The position numbers and the translations under genes are program-made. The notes under the pieces are model-generated. The model was not told the DNA's origin, did no database searches, and saw nothing but the letters and a program-made list of their open reading frames with translations. A stretch of 64,000 nt of DNA from Salinarchaeum laminariae (GTDB lineage: Archaea > Halobacteriota > Halobacteria > Halobacteriales > Salinarchaeaceae): contig NZ_CP096270.1 in NCBI RefSeq assembly GCF_023204835.1, forward strand, positions 930,001 through 994,000, given 5' to 3'. The number at the start of each line of letters is the position of its first letter. The stretch's first letter is position 1. Shown here in pieces: positions 1-8,780 of the stretch.

Positions 1-1
1 C

Positions 2-841
2 GAAGACGAGGCCGACTCCCTCGAAGCCATCGCCGACGCCGAGATCGCGCTCACGTTCGCGCTGACCGAGGACCAGGTAGCGGCCGCCGAGGACCTCGAG
101 TGGGTCCAGGCGATGAACGCCGGCGTCGACGACTACCCCACAGACGCGCTCGCCGAGCGTGGCGTGGCGCTCACCAACAGCGCCGGCATCCACCGCGAGC
201 AGATCGGCCAGCACGTCCTCGGATACATGCTCTACTTCGAGCGCCGGTTCGACGAGGGCATCCGCCAACAGCGCGCCGGCGAGTGGGATCACTACGATGC
301 CGGCGAGCTGGGCGACGAGACGCTCGGGATCGTGGGCGTCGGTGCGATCGGCGGCCGCGTCGCGGAGCTCGGACAGCTGTTCGGGATGGACGTCGTCGGG
401 ACGAAGCGCGACCCCTCGACGGCGCCCGAGGCCGTCGACGAGTGCTACCCGTCGGAGCGCCTCGACGCCGTCCTCGATCAGGCCGACTATCTGGTGCTCG
501 CCTGCCCGCTCACCGACGAGACGGAGGGTCTGATCGGAGGCGAGGAGCTGGCGCGGCTGGACGAGGGGGCAGTTCTGATCAATATTGCTCGCGGGCCGGT
601 CGTAGACCAGTCGGCGCTGATCGACGCGCTCGACGACGGCGACCTTCGCGGTGCGGGTCTCGACGTCTCGGATCCGGAACCGATGCCGGAGGACTCGCCG
701 CTCAGGTCGATGGAGCACGTGATTACGACGCCGCACATCGCCGGGTCGACGCCCCACTACTTCGACCGGGCGATCGAGCTGTTCGCGGAGAACTACCGGG
801 CGTACGTGGAGGGCGAAGAGCTGGAGAATCGGATCGTTTGA
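2..841 (+). CDS. D-2-hydroxyacid dehydrogenase, 3' part
   Basis: The 5' end lies outside the window; the reading frame is open from base 2. The protein belongs to the NAD-dependent D-isomer-specific 2-hydroxyacid dehydrogenase family, which interconverts 2-oxoacids and D-2-hydroxyacids. Visible landmarks are the dinucleotide-binding turn GVGAIGGRVAELG, the catalytic-Arg segment NIARGPVVD, the Glu segment DVSDPEPMPEDSPL and the catalytic-His segment TTPHIAGSTP, all in family order. Only the N-terminal part of the substrate domain is missing. Substrate cannot be told from sequence; glyoxylate/hydroxypyruvate reductase or phosphoglycerate-dehydrogenase-like activity are the usual alternatives. 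Confidence 0.9.
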   Translation, partial: EDEADSLEAIADAEIALTFALTEDQVAAAEDLEWVQAMNAGVDDYPTDALAERGVALTNSAGIHREQIGQHVLGYMLYFERRFDEGIRQQRAGEWDHYDAGELGDETLGIVGVGAIGGRVAELGQLFGMDVVGTKRDPSTAPEAVDECYPSERLDAVLDQADYLVLACPLTDETEGLIGGEELARLDEGAVLINIARGPVVDQSALIDALDDGDLRGAGLDVSDPEPMPEDSPLRSMEHVITTPHIAGSTPHYFDRAIELFAENYRAYVEGEELENRIV

Positions 842-903
842 ACGCGGAAGATTGCACGGGATGACGGCTGCCCGAAAACCGGTGAGTGTCCGCTGGAGCG
901 TTT

Positions 904-1113
904 TCAGAGTAGTTCGACGGCCAGCTGTTCAAGCTCATCACAGTGCGAGACTTTGCTCCGAGCAATCGACCCGACTCGACGGGTCCGGCAGGATTGTTCC
1001 TCCGCCAGACAGACGCGGTACACCTTCCACCCACTTGGCTCCTCCTTCGTCGCGACGCCGATAGCGGCCCCACAGAGGGGACAGTCCCGACCGTCCAGTC
1101 GTCGAACCAGCAC
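904..1113 (-). CDS. Small CPxCG zinc-finger-like hypothetical protein
   Basis: A 69-residue reading frame with a GTG start. It has a CPLCG knuckle near residue 11 and further Cys residues at about 35, 42 and 57, so it could bind one zinc ion like the many small CPxCG proteins of haloarchaea. It sits alone between the dehydrogenase and the McrB-like gene and faces away from the latter. No function is recognisable. The start is uncertain because no ATG is available. It could be a spurious frame; the Cys spacing is the only positive evidence. Confidence 0.4.
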   Translation of the reverse strand: MLVRRLDGRDCPLCGAAIGVATKEEPSGWKVYRVCLAEEQSCRTRRVGSIARSKVSHCDELEQLAVELL

Positions 1114-1154
1114 GCCAACGCTTCGCTCCGCCTTCGGATTTCAAACTACGCCCC

Positions 1155-1164
1155 AGTAGATATT
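1155..1164 (+). promoter_or_regulatory. Probable TATA element of the McrB-like gene
   Basis: The AT-rich stretch TAGATATTTG lies about 30 bp before the ATG at 1192 in otherwise GC-rich DNA. This is the spacing expected of an archaeal TATA box feeding a leaderless or nearly leaderless mRNA. No Shine-Dalgarno-like sequence precedes the start. Confidence 0.45.
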
Positions 1165-1191
1165 TGAAGGCAATCGACAAATCACCAGAAC

Positions 1192-2760
1192 ATGGCATAC
1201 GACGGGGCGTGGCTTTTTCTCGCGCCGTATGGGAACGACGCGGCGCTCGAAAACTTCGAAAACACCGTCGTCGAGGGAATTTCCTCGGAACGAATCAGGC
1301 AGTTCAGTGACGATGCGCCGACGGACGGTGACCTCGTCCGGCTGTGGGGGGCGAAGTCGACGTTGGATGGCACCTGGAACGACGTCGATACCGACGACTA
1401 TCTCCTCTTCTACAGGAACGGCAGCTACACCCACTCGACGAAGGTTCTCGGCACCGAACTCAACGAAGAACTCGGCCGCGAGATCTGGCCGAACTTCGAC
1501 GACGAACCGTGGAGTCGGATCATCTACCTCGCCGCACCGCACGAAATCGACGTTCCCTCCGAGGAAGTCCACGACCTCGCGGGCTACGATCGTGCATACC
1601 CGATGGGATTCAGTCCGCTCAACGAACTCGGGGTCGGTGGGATCAGGGGCCGGTATGGGTCGGTTGCAGCGTTCGCTGAGGGTGTCGAATCTGGCCAGCA
1701 GACGCATTCCGAATCCGCCGGGTCCGATGACACTGCGATCGACGTCCGCTCTGAACCGGAAATCGACCTCGACGCCAACATCCTCGACGGCCTTCACTTC
1801 CCCGACGACCGCGCCGAAGAGATCCTCGATCAAGTCGCGTCGGCGTTCGACAGCGGGAAGCACGTGATCTTCACCGGTCCGCCTGGTACTGGAAAGACCG
1901 AACTCGCCAGGCGGGTATGCTCTGAGATGGTGGATTCGAATCCCGGGATCTACTCGGGTCAACAGATCACCACCGCCACTGCCGATTGGTCGACGTTCGA
2001 GACTGTCGGCGGCTACATGCCGACCGAGACCGACGGCGAGAACCTCTCTTTCGAGCCGGGACAGGTCCTCCGCCGCTTCAAGCAGGACGGACGACAGGAG
2101 AACGAACTCCTCGTCATCGACGAGATTAATCGCGCGGACATCGACAAGGCGTTTGGTCAGCTGTTTACTCTGCTCTCGGGTCAGTCTGTCCAGCTCCCAT
2201 ACCGCAAGGACGGCGAAGAGATCGTCGTCCAGCCGGCGTCTTCGATCGATAGCACGCCAGCACCGAACGAGTACGTCATGCCCGACTCCTGGCGTCTTAT
2301 CGCGACGATGAACACCTACGACAAGACGTCGCTCTATGAACTCTCCTACGCGTTCATGCGTCGATTCTCGTTCGTCCACGTCGACGCACCGACGATCCCA
2401 GAGGATCGCGAAGAGCGAATCGCTCTGCTCCGGAAGTACACCGACGGCTGGGCCCTCGATCCGAGCGAGGAGACGCTCGACGCTGTCTCTGAAGTATGGC
2501 GCGTCCTGAACGGAGGGCGTACCGATCGAAAAATTGGCCCGGCGATCGTTCAGGACATCATTCAGGGCGTCGAACACGGGCCCCATCGCGACCAGCGAAC
2601 TGCGATCACAGCGGCGGTCGGGAACTTTGTGCTTCCGCAACTGGAGGGTGCTCCACGACGCGAGGCGATCGTTACTCGGCTCTCCCGAATCGAAGCGGTC
2701 GACCGGCCGCGGCTCGCAGCTCTCTCACGGGACGTACTACAGGTCGAGATCGATGGATAG
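1192..2760 (+). CDS. McrB-like AAA+ GTPase/ATPase with N-terminal PUA/EVE-like reader domain
   Basis: A 522-residue motor subunit of a modification-dependent (type IV) restriction module. Residues 1-165 resemble PUA-superfamily (EVE/YTH-like) base readers: WLFLAP at the start, then a WGAK...TW...DYLLFY core and a late PWSRIIYL strand. Residues about 200-522 are the McrB AAA+ domain: Walker A GPPGTGKTE at 229-237, Walker B LLVIDEINRAD at about 306-316, the McrB signature ATMNTYDKTSLYELSYAFMRR with its sensor Asn and arginine fingers. The stop codon overlaps the start of the next gene, so the pair is translationally coupled. In McrBC the motor translocates DNA to activate the partner nuclease. 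Codon usage looks less GC-biased than in neighbouring genes, which would fit horizontal acquisition. Confidence 0.88.
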   Translation: MAYDGAWLFLAPYGNDAALENFENTVVEGISSERIRQFSDDAPTDGDLVRLWGAKSTLDGTWNDVDTDDYLLFYRNGSYTHSTKVLGTELNEELGREIWPNFDDEPWSRIIYLAAPHEIDVPSEEVHDLAGYDRAYPMGFSPLNELGVGGIRGRYGSVAAFAEGVESGQQTHSESAGSDDTAIDVRSEPEIDLDANILDGLHFPDDRAEEILDQVASAFDSGKHVIFTGPPGTGKTELARRVCSEMVDSNPGIYSGQQITTATADWSTFETVGGYMPTETDGENLSFEPGQVLRRFKQDGRQENELLVIDEINRADIDKAFGQLFTLLSGQSVQLPYRKDGEEIVVQPASSIDSTPAPNEYVMPDSWRLIATMNTYDKTSLYELSYAFMRRFSFVHVDAPTIPEDREERIALLRKYTDGWALDPSEETLDAVSEVWRVLNGGRTDRKIGPAIVQDIIQGVEHGPHRDQRTAITAAVGNFVLPQLEGAPRREAIVTRLSRIEAVDRPRLAALSRDVLQVEIDG

Positions 2761-4096
2761 GGAGGCGCTCATCGACTCGGTGTCCGAGGATCTGTTCGCC
2801 TACGTGATGCACGGCTCGATGCCGGAGGACCACGTCGCTGCACAGATCAAACCCAACGGGCTCGACGAGCGGTTCGAAGACTTCGACTCGCTCGTCGACC
2901 TCCACTTCGTTCTGCGGCCAGACGTGGTCGAGTTCGTCGAGTCGCTCCCCCACCGGATCCGGAGCATCAAGACACAGACCAAGAACGTCACGACGGCGAA
3001 CCGGGGCGAGATATCGGGCCGCATCGACTGGGAAGCGACGATGACGACGCGAGCGTCGAGCGCCCCCGGTGACCGATCGCTGTTCGTCTGTGACACCCGC
3101 CACGAGAGCTACGACATCGACGAGAACGTCGTGCTCAAACGACTCCTATCGCTGATCTATACGACCCTTGACGACTCGGAAGCGTATCTCCGTGCCGAGT
3201 ACGACTGGGTCACGGACCGCTGGCAGGAGAACCTCGAACTGGTGGATCGGCTCCGGGATCTCTTCGAACGCAACGTACACGTGACGCGGATTCGGGATCC
3301 GGAAGGGTACGAACCGACCGATCGGATGCTTCAGCGTGCCGAGACTGCCCGCAACGAAATTTATCGAGACGCAGCCTCGCTACTCCGTGACCATCGAGCC
3401 AGCCGACGTGGGGACGTCGATGCGATTCGGAATCTCCTCGAACAGACGACGATAACGCCCGACGATGAGGAGACGCTGTTCGAACTGTACGTTCTCTTCC
3501 AATACGTTGGGGCGATCGAGGACCATCAGGACGGCGATGCGACGGTCGCGACGATCGAGACTGATCGTCAGGAAGTCGCGCGGATCGAGAACGAAGATGG
3601 ATCAGATGTCGTGCTCTATCACGACAACTCCGCACGAGATCGAAATCTCTCCTTCGTTCGCGCGCCAATCGAGAAAACCGACGCAGAACTTACTCGATCG
3701 GAACGCGTCCGACGAGAGTCCCGTCGGGTCCTCGATCAGTACTTCGAGGACGACGAGTTCCACCTGCACACGAACCGTCCCGACGTCATCGTCCTCGAGA
3801 TCCAACGCGACGACCGGTTCGAGTATCTGGTTACCGAGGTCAAGCACTCGACGCAAGCGGAGACGATTCACGAGGGAGTTACGGAGACGCTCGAGTATCT
3901 GGCGTTCCTCCGAAAGGACGAGGAACTAGTGTACGAGGAGCGGTCTCCGTTCGGCTCTGGATGGAATGGCGCGTTGGTCGTTCAGGACATAGAGGGGCGC
4001 CCGACGGCGTCGGTGGACGAACAGGAGACGATCCGGATTCTACAGGCTTCGGAACTCCCGACAGCAATTCCAGAGCTACTGGATCGCGTGCTATAG
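2753..4096 (+). CDS. McrC-like PD-(D/E)xK nuclease subunit
   Basis: The start chosen is ATG 2753, which overlaps the stop of the McrB-like gene (ATGGATAG) and gives 447 residues; an upstream in-frame ATG would run deep into mcrB. The long N-terminal helical part should bind the AAA+ ring. The C-terminal third carries a PD-(D/E)xK core: RPD with Asp344, then TEVKHS with Glu362 and Lys364, after a strand-rich stretch. This is the expected arrangement for a McrC-type endonuclease (McrC/DUF2357 families). With the upstream gene it would cut DNA carrying modified bases, such as phage or foreign plasmid DNA. The modification recognised cannot be predicted from sequence. Confidence 0.82.
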   Translation: MDREALIDSVSEDLFAYVMHGSMPEDHVAAQIKPNGLDERFEDFDSLVDLHFVLRPDVVEFVESLPHRIRSIKTQTKNVTTANRGEISGRIDWEATMTTRASSAPGDRSLFVCDTRHESYDIDENVVLKRLLSLIYTTLDDSEAYLRAEYDWVTDRWQENLELVDRLRDLFERNVHVTRIRDPEGYEPTDRMLQRAETARNEIYRDAASLLRDHRASRRGDVDAIRNLLEQTTITPDDEETLFELYVLFQYVGAIEDHQDGDATVATIETDRQEVARIENEDGSDVVLYHDNSARDRNLSFVRAPIEKTDAELTRSERVRRESRRVLDQYFEDDEFHLHTNRPDVIVLEIQRDDRFEYLVTEVKHSTQAETIHEGVTETLEYLAFLRKDEELVYEERSPFGSGWNGALVVQDIEGRPTASVDEQETIRILQASELPTAIPELLDRVL

Positions 4097-4197
4097 GCTG
4101 TTCGTCCCGACGACCGCTCACTACTTGTTTCCAGTCTGAAGCCACCTCCTCCCCGTCCTCAATAACACGTATTTCCCACTCTGCCGAACGCTCACCC

Positions 4198-4377
4198 ATG
4201 GCACACGTCCCCGAATCGGTCCAGCAGTACGTCTGTGTGGCCTGTCAGACCATGCACGCAGGAACGCCGGTCCACGAATCCGGCGGCACGCACAGTTGGG
4301 AACCGCCGGCAGTCTGTGGCTCGTGCGGTGACGACGAGCTCGTCCCGGTCGACGAGTGGACGCGTTTCCACGAGTAA
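4198..4377 (+). CDS. Small zinc-ribbon protein (two CxxC)
   Basis: A 59-residue protein, start ATG 4198. It has the knuckles CVAC at about residues 13-16 and CGSC at about 40-43, separated by a His/Gly-rich loop, which is the layout of a rubredoxin-like or rubrerythrin-type zinc ribbon. It is 101 bp downstream of the McrC-like gene on the same strand but has room for its own promoter, so membership of the restriction operon is not implied. Its role is unknown; small zinc ribbons of this type are frequent in haloarchaea. Confidence 0.7.
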   Translation: MAHVPESVQQYVCVACQTMHAGTPVHESGGTHSWEPPAVCGSCGDDELVPVDEWTRFHE

Positions 4378-4416
4378 CATCAGCCCCGACGGTCGGTCGA
4401 GGAGTGCAGTTGCCGC

Positions 4417-5166
4417 TCAGGCTCGCGGTTCGGCGTGATCGTCCGGCGAGGAATCGTCCTTGGCGAACTGGCCGCCGAGGTGGCCGCCGATCGCGCCCAG
4501 CCCGCCACCGAGGAGGACGATGAAGGACACCCCGAGCAGCGCCAGTGCGACCGAGACCAATGCGGCCCCGCCCTCACCGATCGCGAGGAATCCGGAGGCC
4601 GCACCGCCGGTGACGAACAGCAGGACGACGACTGCGGGAACCGTCGACAACACGCCCGAAGCGGCGCCGACGCTGGCCGTTCGCTCAGATTCGGTTTGCT
4701 CGAGGTAGCCGGCGACGAGCCCGCCCAGCACCTGTGAGAACGGGACGAACGACACGACGATCGTGACGAGCGCGCCGAGCAGTGCGTTCGCGCCGTAGTG
4801 GCTGACGGGCTCGCCCGCGGCGGCGCGACGGTGGGTGCGCCGGCGCATGAGCACGTAGCCGATCCCGGCGAGGACGAGAACGATGCCGGTTGCGATCAGC
4901 CCGAAGGCGGCCCAGTTCGCAAGCGCTTGCGTCATGTCGACCGTCTCGGGGTCGGAGAGCCCCTCGACGACGATGGCTTCTTCCGCGACCGCCTCGCGGA
5001 TCTCAGAGCGGTCGATCATCGAGAACACGCCGGCTCCGACGAAGATTGCGACGAATCCGAGGATAGCGAAGAATGCGCCGAGGAGCCAGTCGACGAACGC
5101 GGGGATATCGCGGTCGTGAGGGCGGGTGTCGTGAGCGGGCTGCTCCGCTGGTGGGGTGGAGGACAT
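4417..5166 (-). CDS. Polytopic membrane protein of unknown function
   Basis: A 249-residue integral membrane protein. Hydrophobic segments lie at about residues 26-50, 88-108, 125-150, 168-195 and 203-230, giving roughly five membrane spans, with a charged N-terminus and an acidic C-terminal tail rich in Asp and Ser. Between spans one and two is an acidic extramembrane loop. The fourth and fifth spans are Gly/Ala-rich, like several haloarchaeal DUF membrane families. I do not recognise the family with certainty. It is followed on the same strand, after 81 bp, by the end of the ketoacyl-synthase-like gene and could be a distal part of that transcript. Confidence 0.75.
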   Translation of the reverse strand: MSSTPPAEQPAHDTRPHDRDIPAFVDWLLGAFFAILGFVAIFVGAGVFSMIDRSEIREAVAEEAIVVEGLSDPETVDMTQALANWAAFGLIATGIVLVLAGIGYVLMRRRTHRRAAAGEPVSHYGANALLGALVTIVVSFVPFSQVLGGLVAGYLEQTESERTASVGAASGVLSTVPAVVVLLFVTGGAASGFLAIGEGGAALVSVALALLGVSFIVLLGGGLGAIGGHLGGQFAKDDSSPDDHAEPRA

Positions 5167-5247
5167 CGACCAAAACCTTCGGTTCGTACCGCCTTGAAAC
5201 TGCCGTCATCACCGCGCGGGCAGCCGGTCTGTCGGCGCGCGCCGGGC

Positions 5248-6321
5248 TTACCCGGTCCAGGTCAGCACGGTCGCCGCCCAGGTGTAGCCGGTTCCGGCCG
5301 CGAGAAACAGGACGACGTCGCCCGCGGCGATGCGCTCTCGCTGCAGCGCCTCGTCGAGGGCGAGGAGCTGATCGGCGCTCTGGACGTGGCCGTACTGATC
5401 GAGATAGTAGGCGTCGGTCTCGGGGTCGACGCCGAGTTCCTCCAGCAGCGTCTCGTGAAAGGACCGCTTCATGTGGGTGAGAGCGACAAAATCGAGATCC
5501 GATCGGTCGAACCCCGAGCGAGCCAGCGCGTCGTCGGCGACCGCGAGATAGTTCGGGAGCGAGACCGCTCCGAGCCGCTCTTTCATCCCGTCTTGATCGG
5601 GCACGTCGAGCGTGTGTCGGCCCGCCTCGACTGACTCGTGGGAGGCTGGCTCCACGGAGCCGCCCGCAGGCATCACGACGTCTCGCGAGAAGGACCCGTC
5701 CGTGATCGCGGCGCTCCGGTGGACGGTCGCACGGGTGCGATCGGCGACGCTGCCGTCGGCGGTTCGAGAGTGGGCCGACGCCGCGTCGCCACGATCTGCC
5801 TCGAGGACGGCCGCGGCGGCGCCGGAGCCGAAGTTGAACATGAACGAGGATCGCTCGTTGTCGTAGTCGACGAGATCTTCCTCCCGGCTCGCGGCGACGA
5901 GCAGCGCCGCGTCGACGTCGTCCGCGAGCAGCTGTGCCCGCACCTGCCGCAGCGCGATCGGTGCGCCGGCACACAGCGAGTAGGACTCGGTGGCGTAGGC
6001 CTCGGTCGCGTCGAGCCGCTCGGCGACGTCGGCGGCGGCACTCCAGACGACGTGATCCTTGTACTCGCTGCCGTGGAAGAGGACGAGATCGAGCGACGCC
6101 GGATCGATCCCGGCGTCTGCGATCGCCCGCTCGCCGGCCTGCACGCACATGTCGCTGACGTGCTCGGAATCTGGCGGGCAGACCCGCTTCTCGCGTAGGC
6201 CCATCTTCTCGACCACGACGTCCTCGGGAATCCCGCTCTCGGCGGCGATCTCGGCGCCGGTGACGATCTGATCGGGCACGTGGACGCCGTAGCCGGTGAG
6301 GCTGGCGTCAGCCCCGGTCAT
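5248..6321 (-). CDS. Ketoacyl-ACP synthase III (FabH)/HMG-CoA synthase-like thiolase-fold protein
   Basis: A 357-residue thiolase-superfamily condensing enzyme. The nucleophile is Cys117 in SYSLCAGAP, the general His is His283 in LTHMKRS. The third FabH residue, Asn of the GNTSA motif, is replaced by His312 in YGHVQSAD; the following C-terminal strand motif GTGYTW is kept. Such enzymes join an acyl thioester with another acyl group. It is the last gene after the LIV-type transporter genes, 43 bp behind livM, so the substrate is probably an acyl-CoA derived from whatever that transporter imports. Archaea lack bacterial fatty acid synthesis, which makes a catabolic or specialised role more likely than FabH function. 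Confidence 0.8.
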   Translation of the reverse strand: MTGADASLTGYGVHVPDQIVTGAEIAAESGIPEDVVVEKMGLREKRVCPPDSEHVSDMCVQAGERAIADAGIDPASLDLVLFHGSEYKDHVVWSAAADVAERLDATEAYATESYSLCAGAPIALRQVRAQLLADDVDAALLVAASREEDLVDYDNERSSFMFNFGSGAAAAVLEADRGDAASAHSRTADGSVADRTRATVHRSAAITDGSFSRDVVMPAGGSVEPASHESVEAGRHTLDVPDQDGMKERLGAVSLPNYLAVADDALARSGFDRSDLDFVALTHMKRSFHETLLEELGVDPETDAYYLDQYGHVQSADQLLALDEALQRERIAAGDVVLFLAAGTGYTWAATVLTWTG

Positions 6322-6364
6322 CGGCGATCACCGCCCGCGGTCTGGTGGCCGGCGCTGGGGTCGG

Positions 6365-7729
6365 TCACGAGCCGCCACCTCCGCCACCGCTGCGGTAGCG
6401 CTGGATCCGCTCGGGCAGCTTCCGTGCGACTTTGCCGCCCAGCCGCGAGCGGAGCGTCCCGAGGATCCCCTCGGGCACGTACAGCACGAAGAGGATGAAC
6501 ACGATCCCGACGTACAGCCCCGCTCTCCCGTTGAGTAGCAGGTCGATGCCGTCGCCGACGAACGTGTCCAGCGTCGACTCCGAGAGGGTCTCCCTGAGAT
6601 ACTGCGCGAGGCCGTCCTCCGTCGAGAGGAACTCCTCCAGCGTGTTCTGGAAGAGGACGCCGAACAGCGCACCGGCGAGCGTGCCGAACCCGCCGATGAT
6701 CGCGGCGAGCAGGGCGTCGGCGGTCACGAACAGGTCGAACGTGTTCTCGGGGGCGACCGATCGATTGAATCCGGCGAGGAGTCCGCCGGCGACCGCCGCG
6801 AAGAAGGCGCTCATCGCGAACGCGCCCATCTTGTAGTAGAACGTGTTGTAGCCGACGGCTCGCGCCCGTTCCTCGTTCTCGCGGATCGCGATCATCACCT
6901 TGCCGTAGGGTGAGTGGATGATCCGCTGCATCGCGAAGTAGCTGACGAGGACGACGACGCCGACGGCGTAGAAGGAGACGTCGCTCGTGCTGAGGTCGAA
7001 GCCGGTCCCCAGGAAATTCGGGAACTCGCTACCGATGATCCGACCGATGTCGACGTTCCACTCCGGCAGCGGTCCCCACCCGGGAATGCCGACGGAGACC
7101 GGGTTGTTCCCGAGGCTCGCGCCGTCTCGCGGGTTGGAACTCACGTAGTCCCAGTTCCGGATGAACACGTGGGCGACCTCCGCGAAGCCGAGCGTCACCA
7201 TCGCGAAGTAGACGCCCGAGAGGCGGAAGGAGACCGCGCCGACGATCAGCGCCGCGACGATCGCCAGGCTCCCGCCGACGAGCACCAGCACGAGCAGGGA
7301 GTCGATGCCACCGAGGAACGGCACCTTCCCGTTCATCGAGAGCACGACGAGGTAGCCCCCGATGCCGTAGAACATCGAGTGGCCGAAGGAGAGGTAGCCG
7401 GTGTACCCCGAGATGAAGTCGAAGCTCATCGCGAACAGCCCGAAGTAGAGCACGGCGACCATCGTCCGGGTCCGCGGGATCAGGAGCGCCAGCTCCTCCC
7501 CGATCACCGGCAGTGCGACCATCTGCGTGTAGGCCAGCGGATAGATCGCGAAGAGGACGATCACGGCGATGTGGACGACGTGATCGGCGACGATCGACCG
7601 GACGGTCCCGAGCGGTCCACCCGCGTCGCTCTCTGCAGTTGCGTCACGCTCCGCAGCTGCGTCGCTGTCCGCAGTGGCGGCGCTCGCCCCCTCGTCGGCC
7701 GGTACCGACGAATCGGGGCTAATGGCCAC
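6365..7729 (-). CDS. livM: LIV-type ABC transporter permease (LivM-like)
   Basis: A 454-residue permease of the branched-chain amino acid / amide / short-chain acid uptake family. After a 40-residue acidic, Ala-rich cytoplasmic extension come eight to ten hydrophobic segments; the family hallmark SGYTGYLSFGHSMFYGIGGY and the later cytoplasmic coupling segment SPYGKVMIAIRENEERARAVGYN are clear. The start is GTG at 7729, overlapping the end of livH by 11 bases, so translation is coupled. It pairs with the LivH-like protein to form the membrane channel. LIV-family importers also carry urea, amides, aromatic acids and other carboxylates, so the family does not fix the substrate. Confidence 0.93.
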   Translation of the reverse strand: MAISPDSSVPADEGASAATADSDAAAERDATAESDAGGPLGTVRSIVADHVVHIAVIVLFAIYPLAYTQMVALPVIGEELALLIPRTRTMVAVLYFGLFAMSFDFISGYTGYLSFGHSMFYGIGGYLVVLSMNGKVPFLGGIDSLLVLVLVGGSLAIVAALIVGAVSFRLSGVYFAMVTLGFAEVAHVFIRNWDYVSSNPRDGASLGNNPVSVGIPGWGPLPEWNVDIGRIIGSEFPNFLGTGFDLSTSDVSFYAVGVVVLVSYFAMQRIIHSPYGKVMIAIRENEERARAVGYNTFYYKMGAFAMSAFFAAVAGGLLAGFNRSVAPENTFDLFVTADALLAAIIGGFGTLAGALFGVLFQNTLEEFLSTEDGLAQYLRETLSESTLDTFVGDGIDLLLNGRAGLYVGIVFILFVLYVPEGILGTLRSRLGGKVARKLPERIQRYRSGGGGGGS

Positions 7730-8780
7730 CCACCTCCTCGACGCCGAACAGGCCCTGTGGACGGACGACGAGCACGCCCACGAGCACCAGGAAGATCACG
7801 AGCTCCGGCAGCCCGGAGAACGTGACCACGTCGTTGACGAGCATCCAGGACGCCAGCGCGTCGACGACCGCGACGATCGCCGCCGCGACGACGGTTCCCT
7901 TGAAGGATCCGAGACCGCCGACGATGACGACGACGAACGCGATCAGCAGCGTCTCGACGCCGAGGCCGACGCTCGCGCCGTAGCGGGGATCCCACATCAG
8001 CATGACTCCGGCCAGCGCCGCGAGCCCGGCGCCGACGCCGAACACGACGGTGAAGGAGCGTCGGACGTCGATGCCAAGCGCCTGTGCCATCTCGGCGTCC
8101 TCGCTGCCGGCACGGATGTGCAGCCCGTAGCTCGTTCGCGTGAGGAACCACCACGTCGCGGCCACGACGAGGATCCCCACGACCGCCTCGAACTGGTAGA
8201 TCCCGCGCGTCGTAACGCCGAGAATCTCGTGGAAGCCGAGGACGTCCGGGCGGGTCCCGGCCGCCTCCGTCCAGTCGACGTTCGGCTGGATGTCCTGGAT
8301 TTCGAGGACGATCCGGACGACCTCCTCGAAGACGAGCACGAGCCCGAAGGTTAGCAGGATCTGGAACAGCGGCGGTCTGTCGTATATCGGCCGGATCAGC
8401 CCGATCTCGATGACGGCACCGAAGGCCGTCACGATCGCGAACACGAGTGCAAGCGCCAGGAAGAAGAATGCGATCGTGACGACGTCGCTGGTCGCCTCCG
8501 AGACGAACGTGAGCATGAGCGCGCCGCCGAGATACGCCCCGATCATCGTCAGCGAGCCGTGGGCGAAGTTGAGCACGCCCATCAGCCCGAAGATCAGCGA
8601 GAGGCCGGCGGCGATCGTCACGTACACCCCGAACTTCGAGATCGCGTTGAGGAAGATGTCCAGCAGCGTCGTCGGATCGGCGAGCTCCGTGAGCCCGCCG
8701 AGGTTGGCCAGCGGCACGATCGCGTCGAGGCCAGCGACCGCGGGCTGGAGGGCAGCCTCCAGCGCGACGATCCCCGTCAT
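7719..8780 (-). CDS. livH: LIV-type ABC transporter permease (LivH-like)
   Basis: A 353-residue permease, second half of the membrane channel. The LivH signature is present: AAGLSLIFGLMGVLNFAHGSLTMIGAYLG in the first third and the coupling segment TSYGLHIRAGSEDAEMAQALGID with GGLGSFKGTVVAA near the C-terminus. About eight membrane spans are visible. Its start overlaps the stop of the LivF-like ATPase gene by four bases (ATGA), and its stop overlaps livM. The five transporter genes therefore form one tightly packed operon read from 11807 towards 6365. Confidence 0.93.
   Translation of the reverse strand: MTGIVALEAALQPAVAGLDAIVPLANLGGLTELADPTTLLDIFLNAISKFGVYVTIAAGLSLIFGLMGVLNFAHGSLTMIGAYLGGALMLTFVSEATSDVVTIAFFFLALALVFAIVTAFGAVIEIGLIRPIYDRPPLFQILLTFGLVLVFEEVVRIVLEIQDIQPNVDWTEAAGTRPDVLGFHEILGVTTRGIYQFEAVVGILVVAATWWFLTRTSYGLHIRAGSEDAEMAQALGIDVRRSFTVVFGVGAGLAALAGVMLMWDPRYGASVGLGVETLLIAFVVVIVGGLGSFKGTVVAAAIVAVVDALASWMLVNDVVTFSGLPELVIFLVLVGVLVVRPQGLFGVEEVGGH

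Noticed and set aside
1141..2640. 499-codon frame antisense to the McrB-like gene
   Set aside because: It mirrors the codon bias of the real gene, has no recognisable domain, and the sense frame has a full set of McrB motifs.
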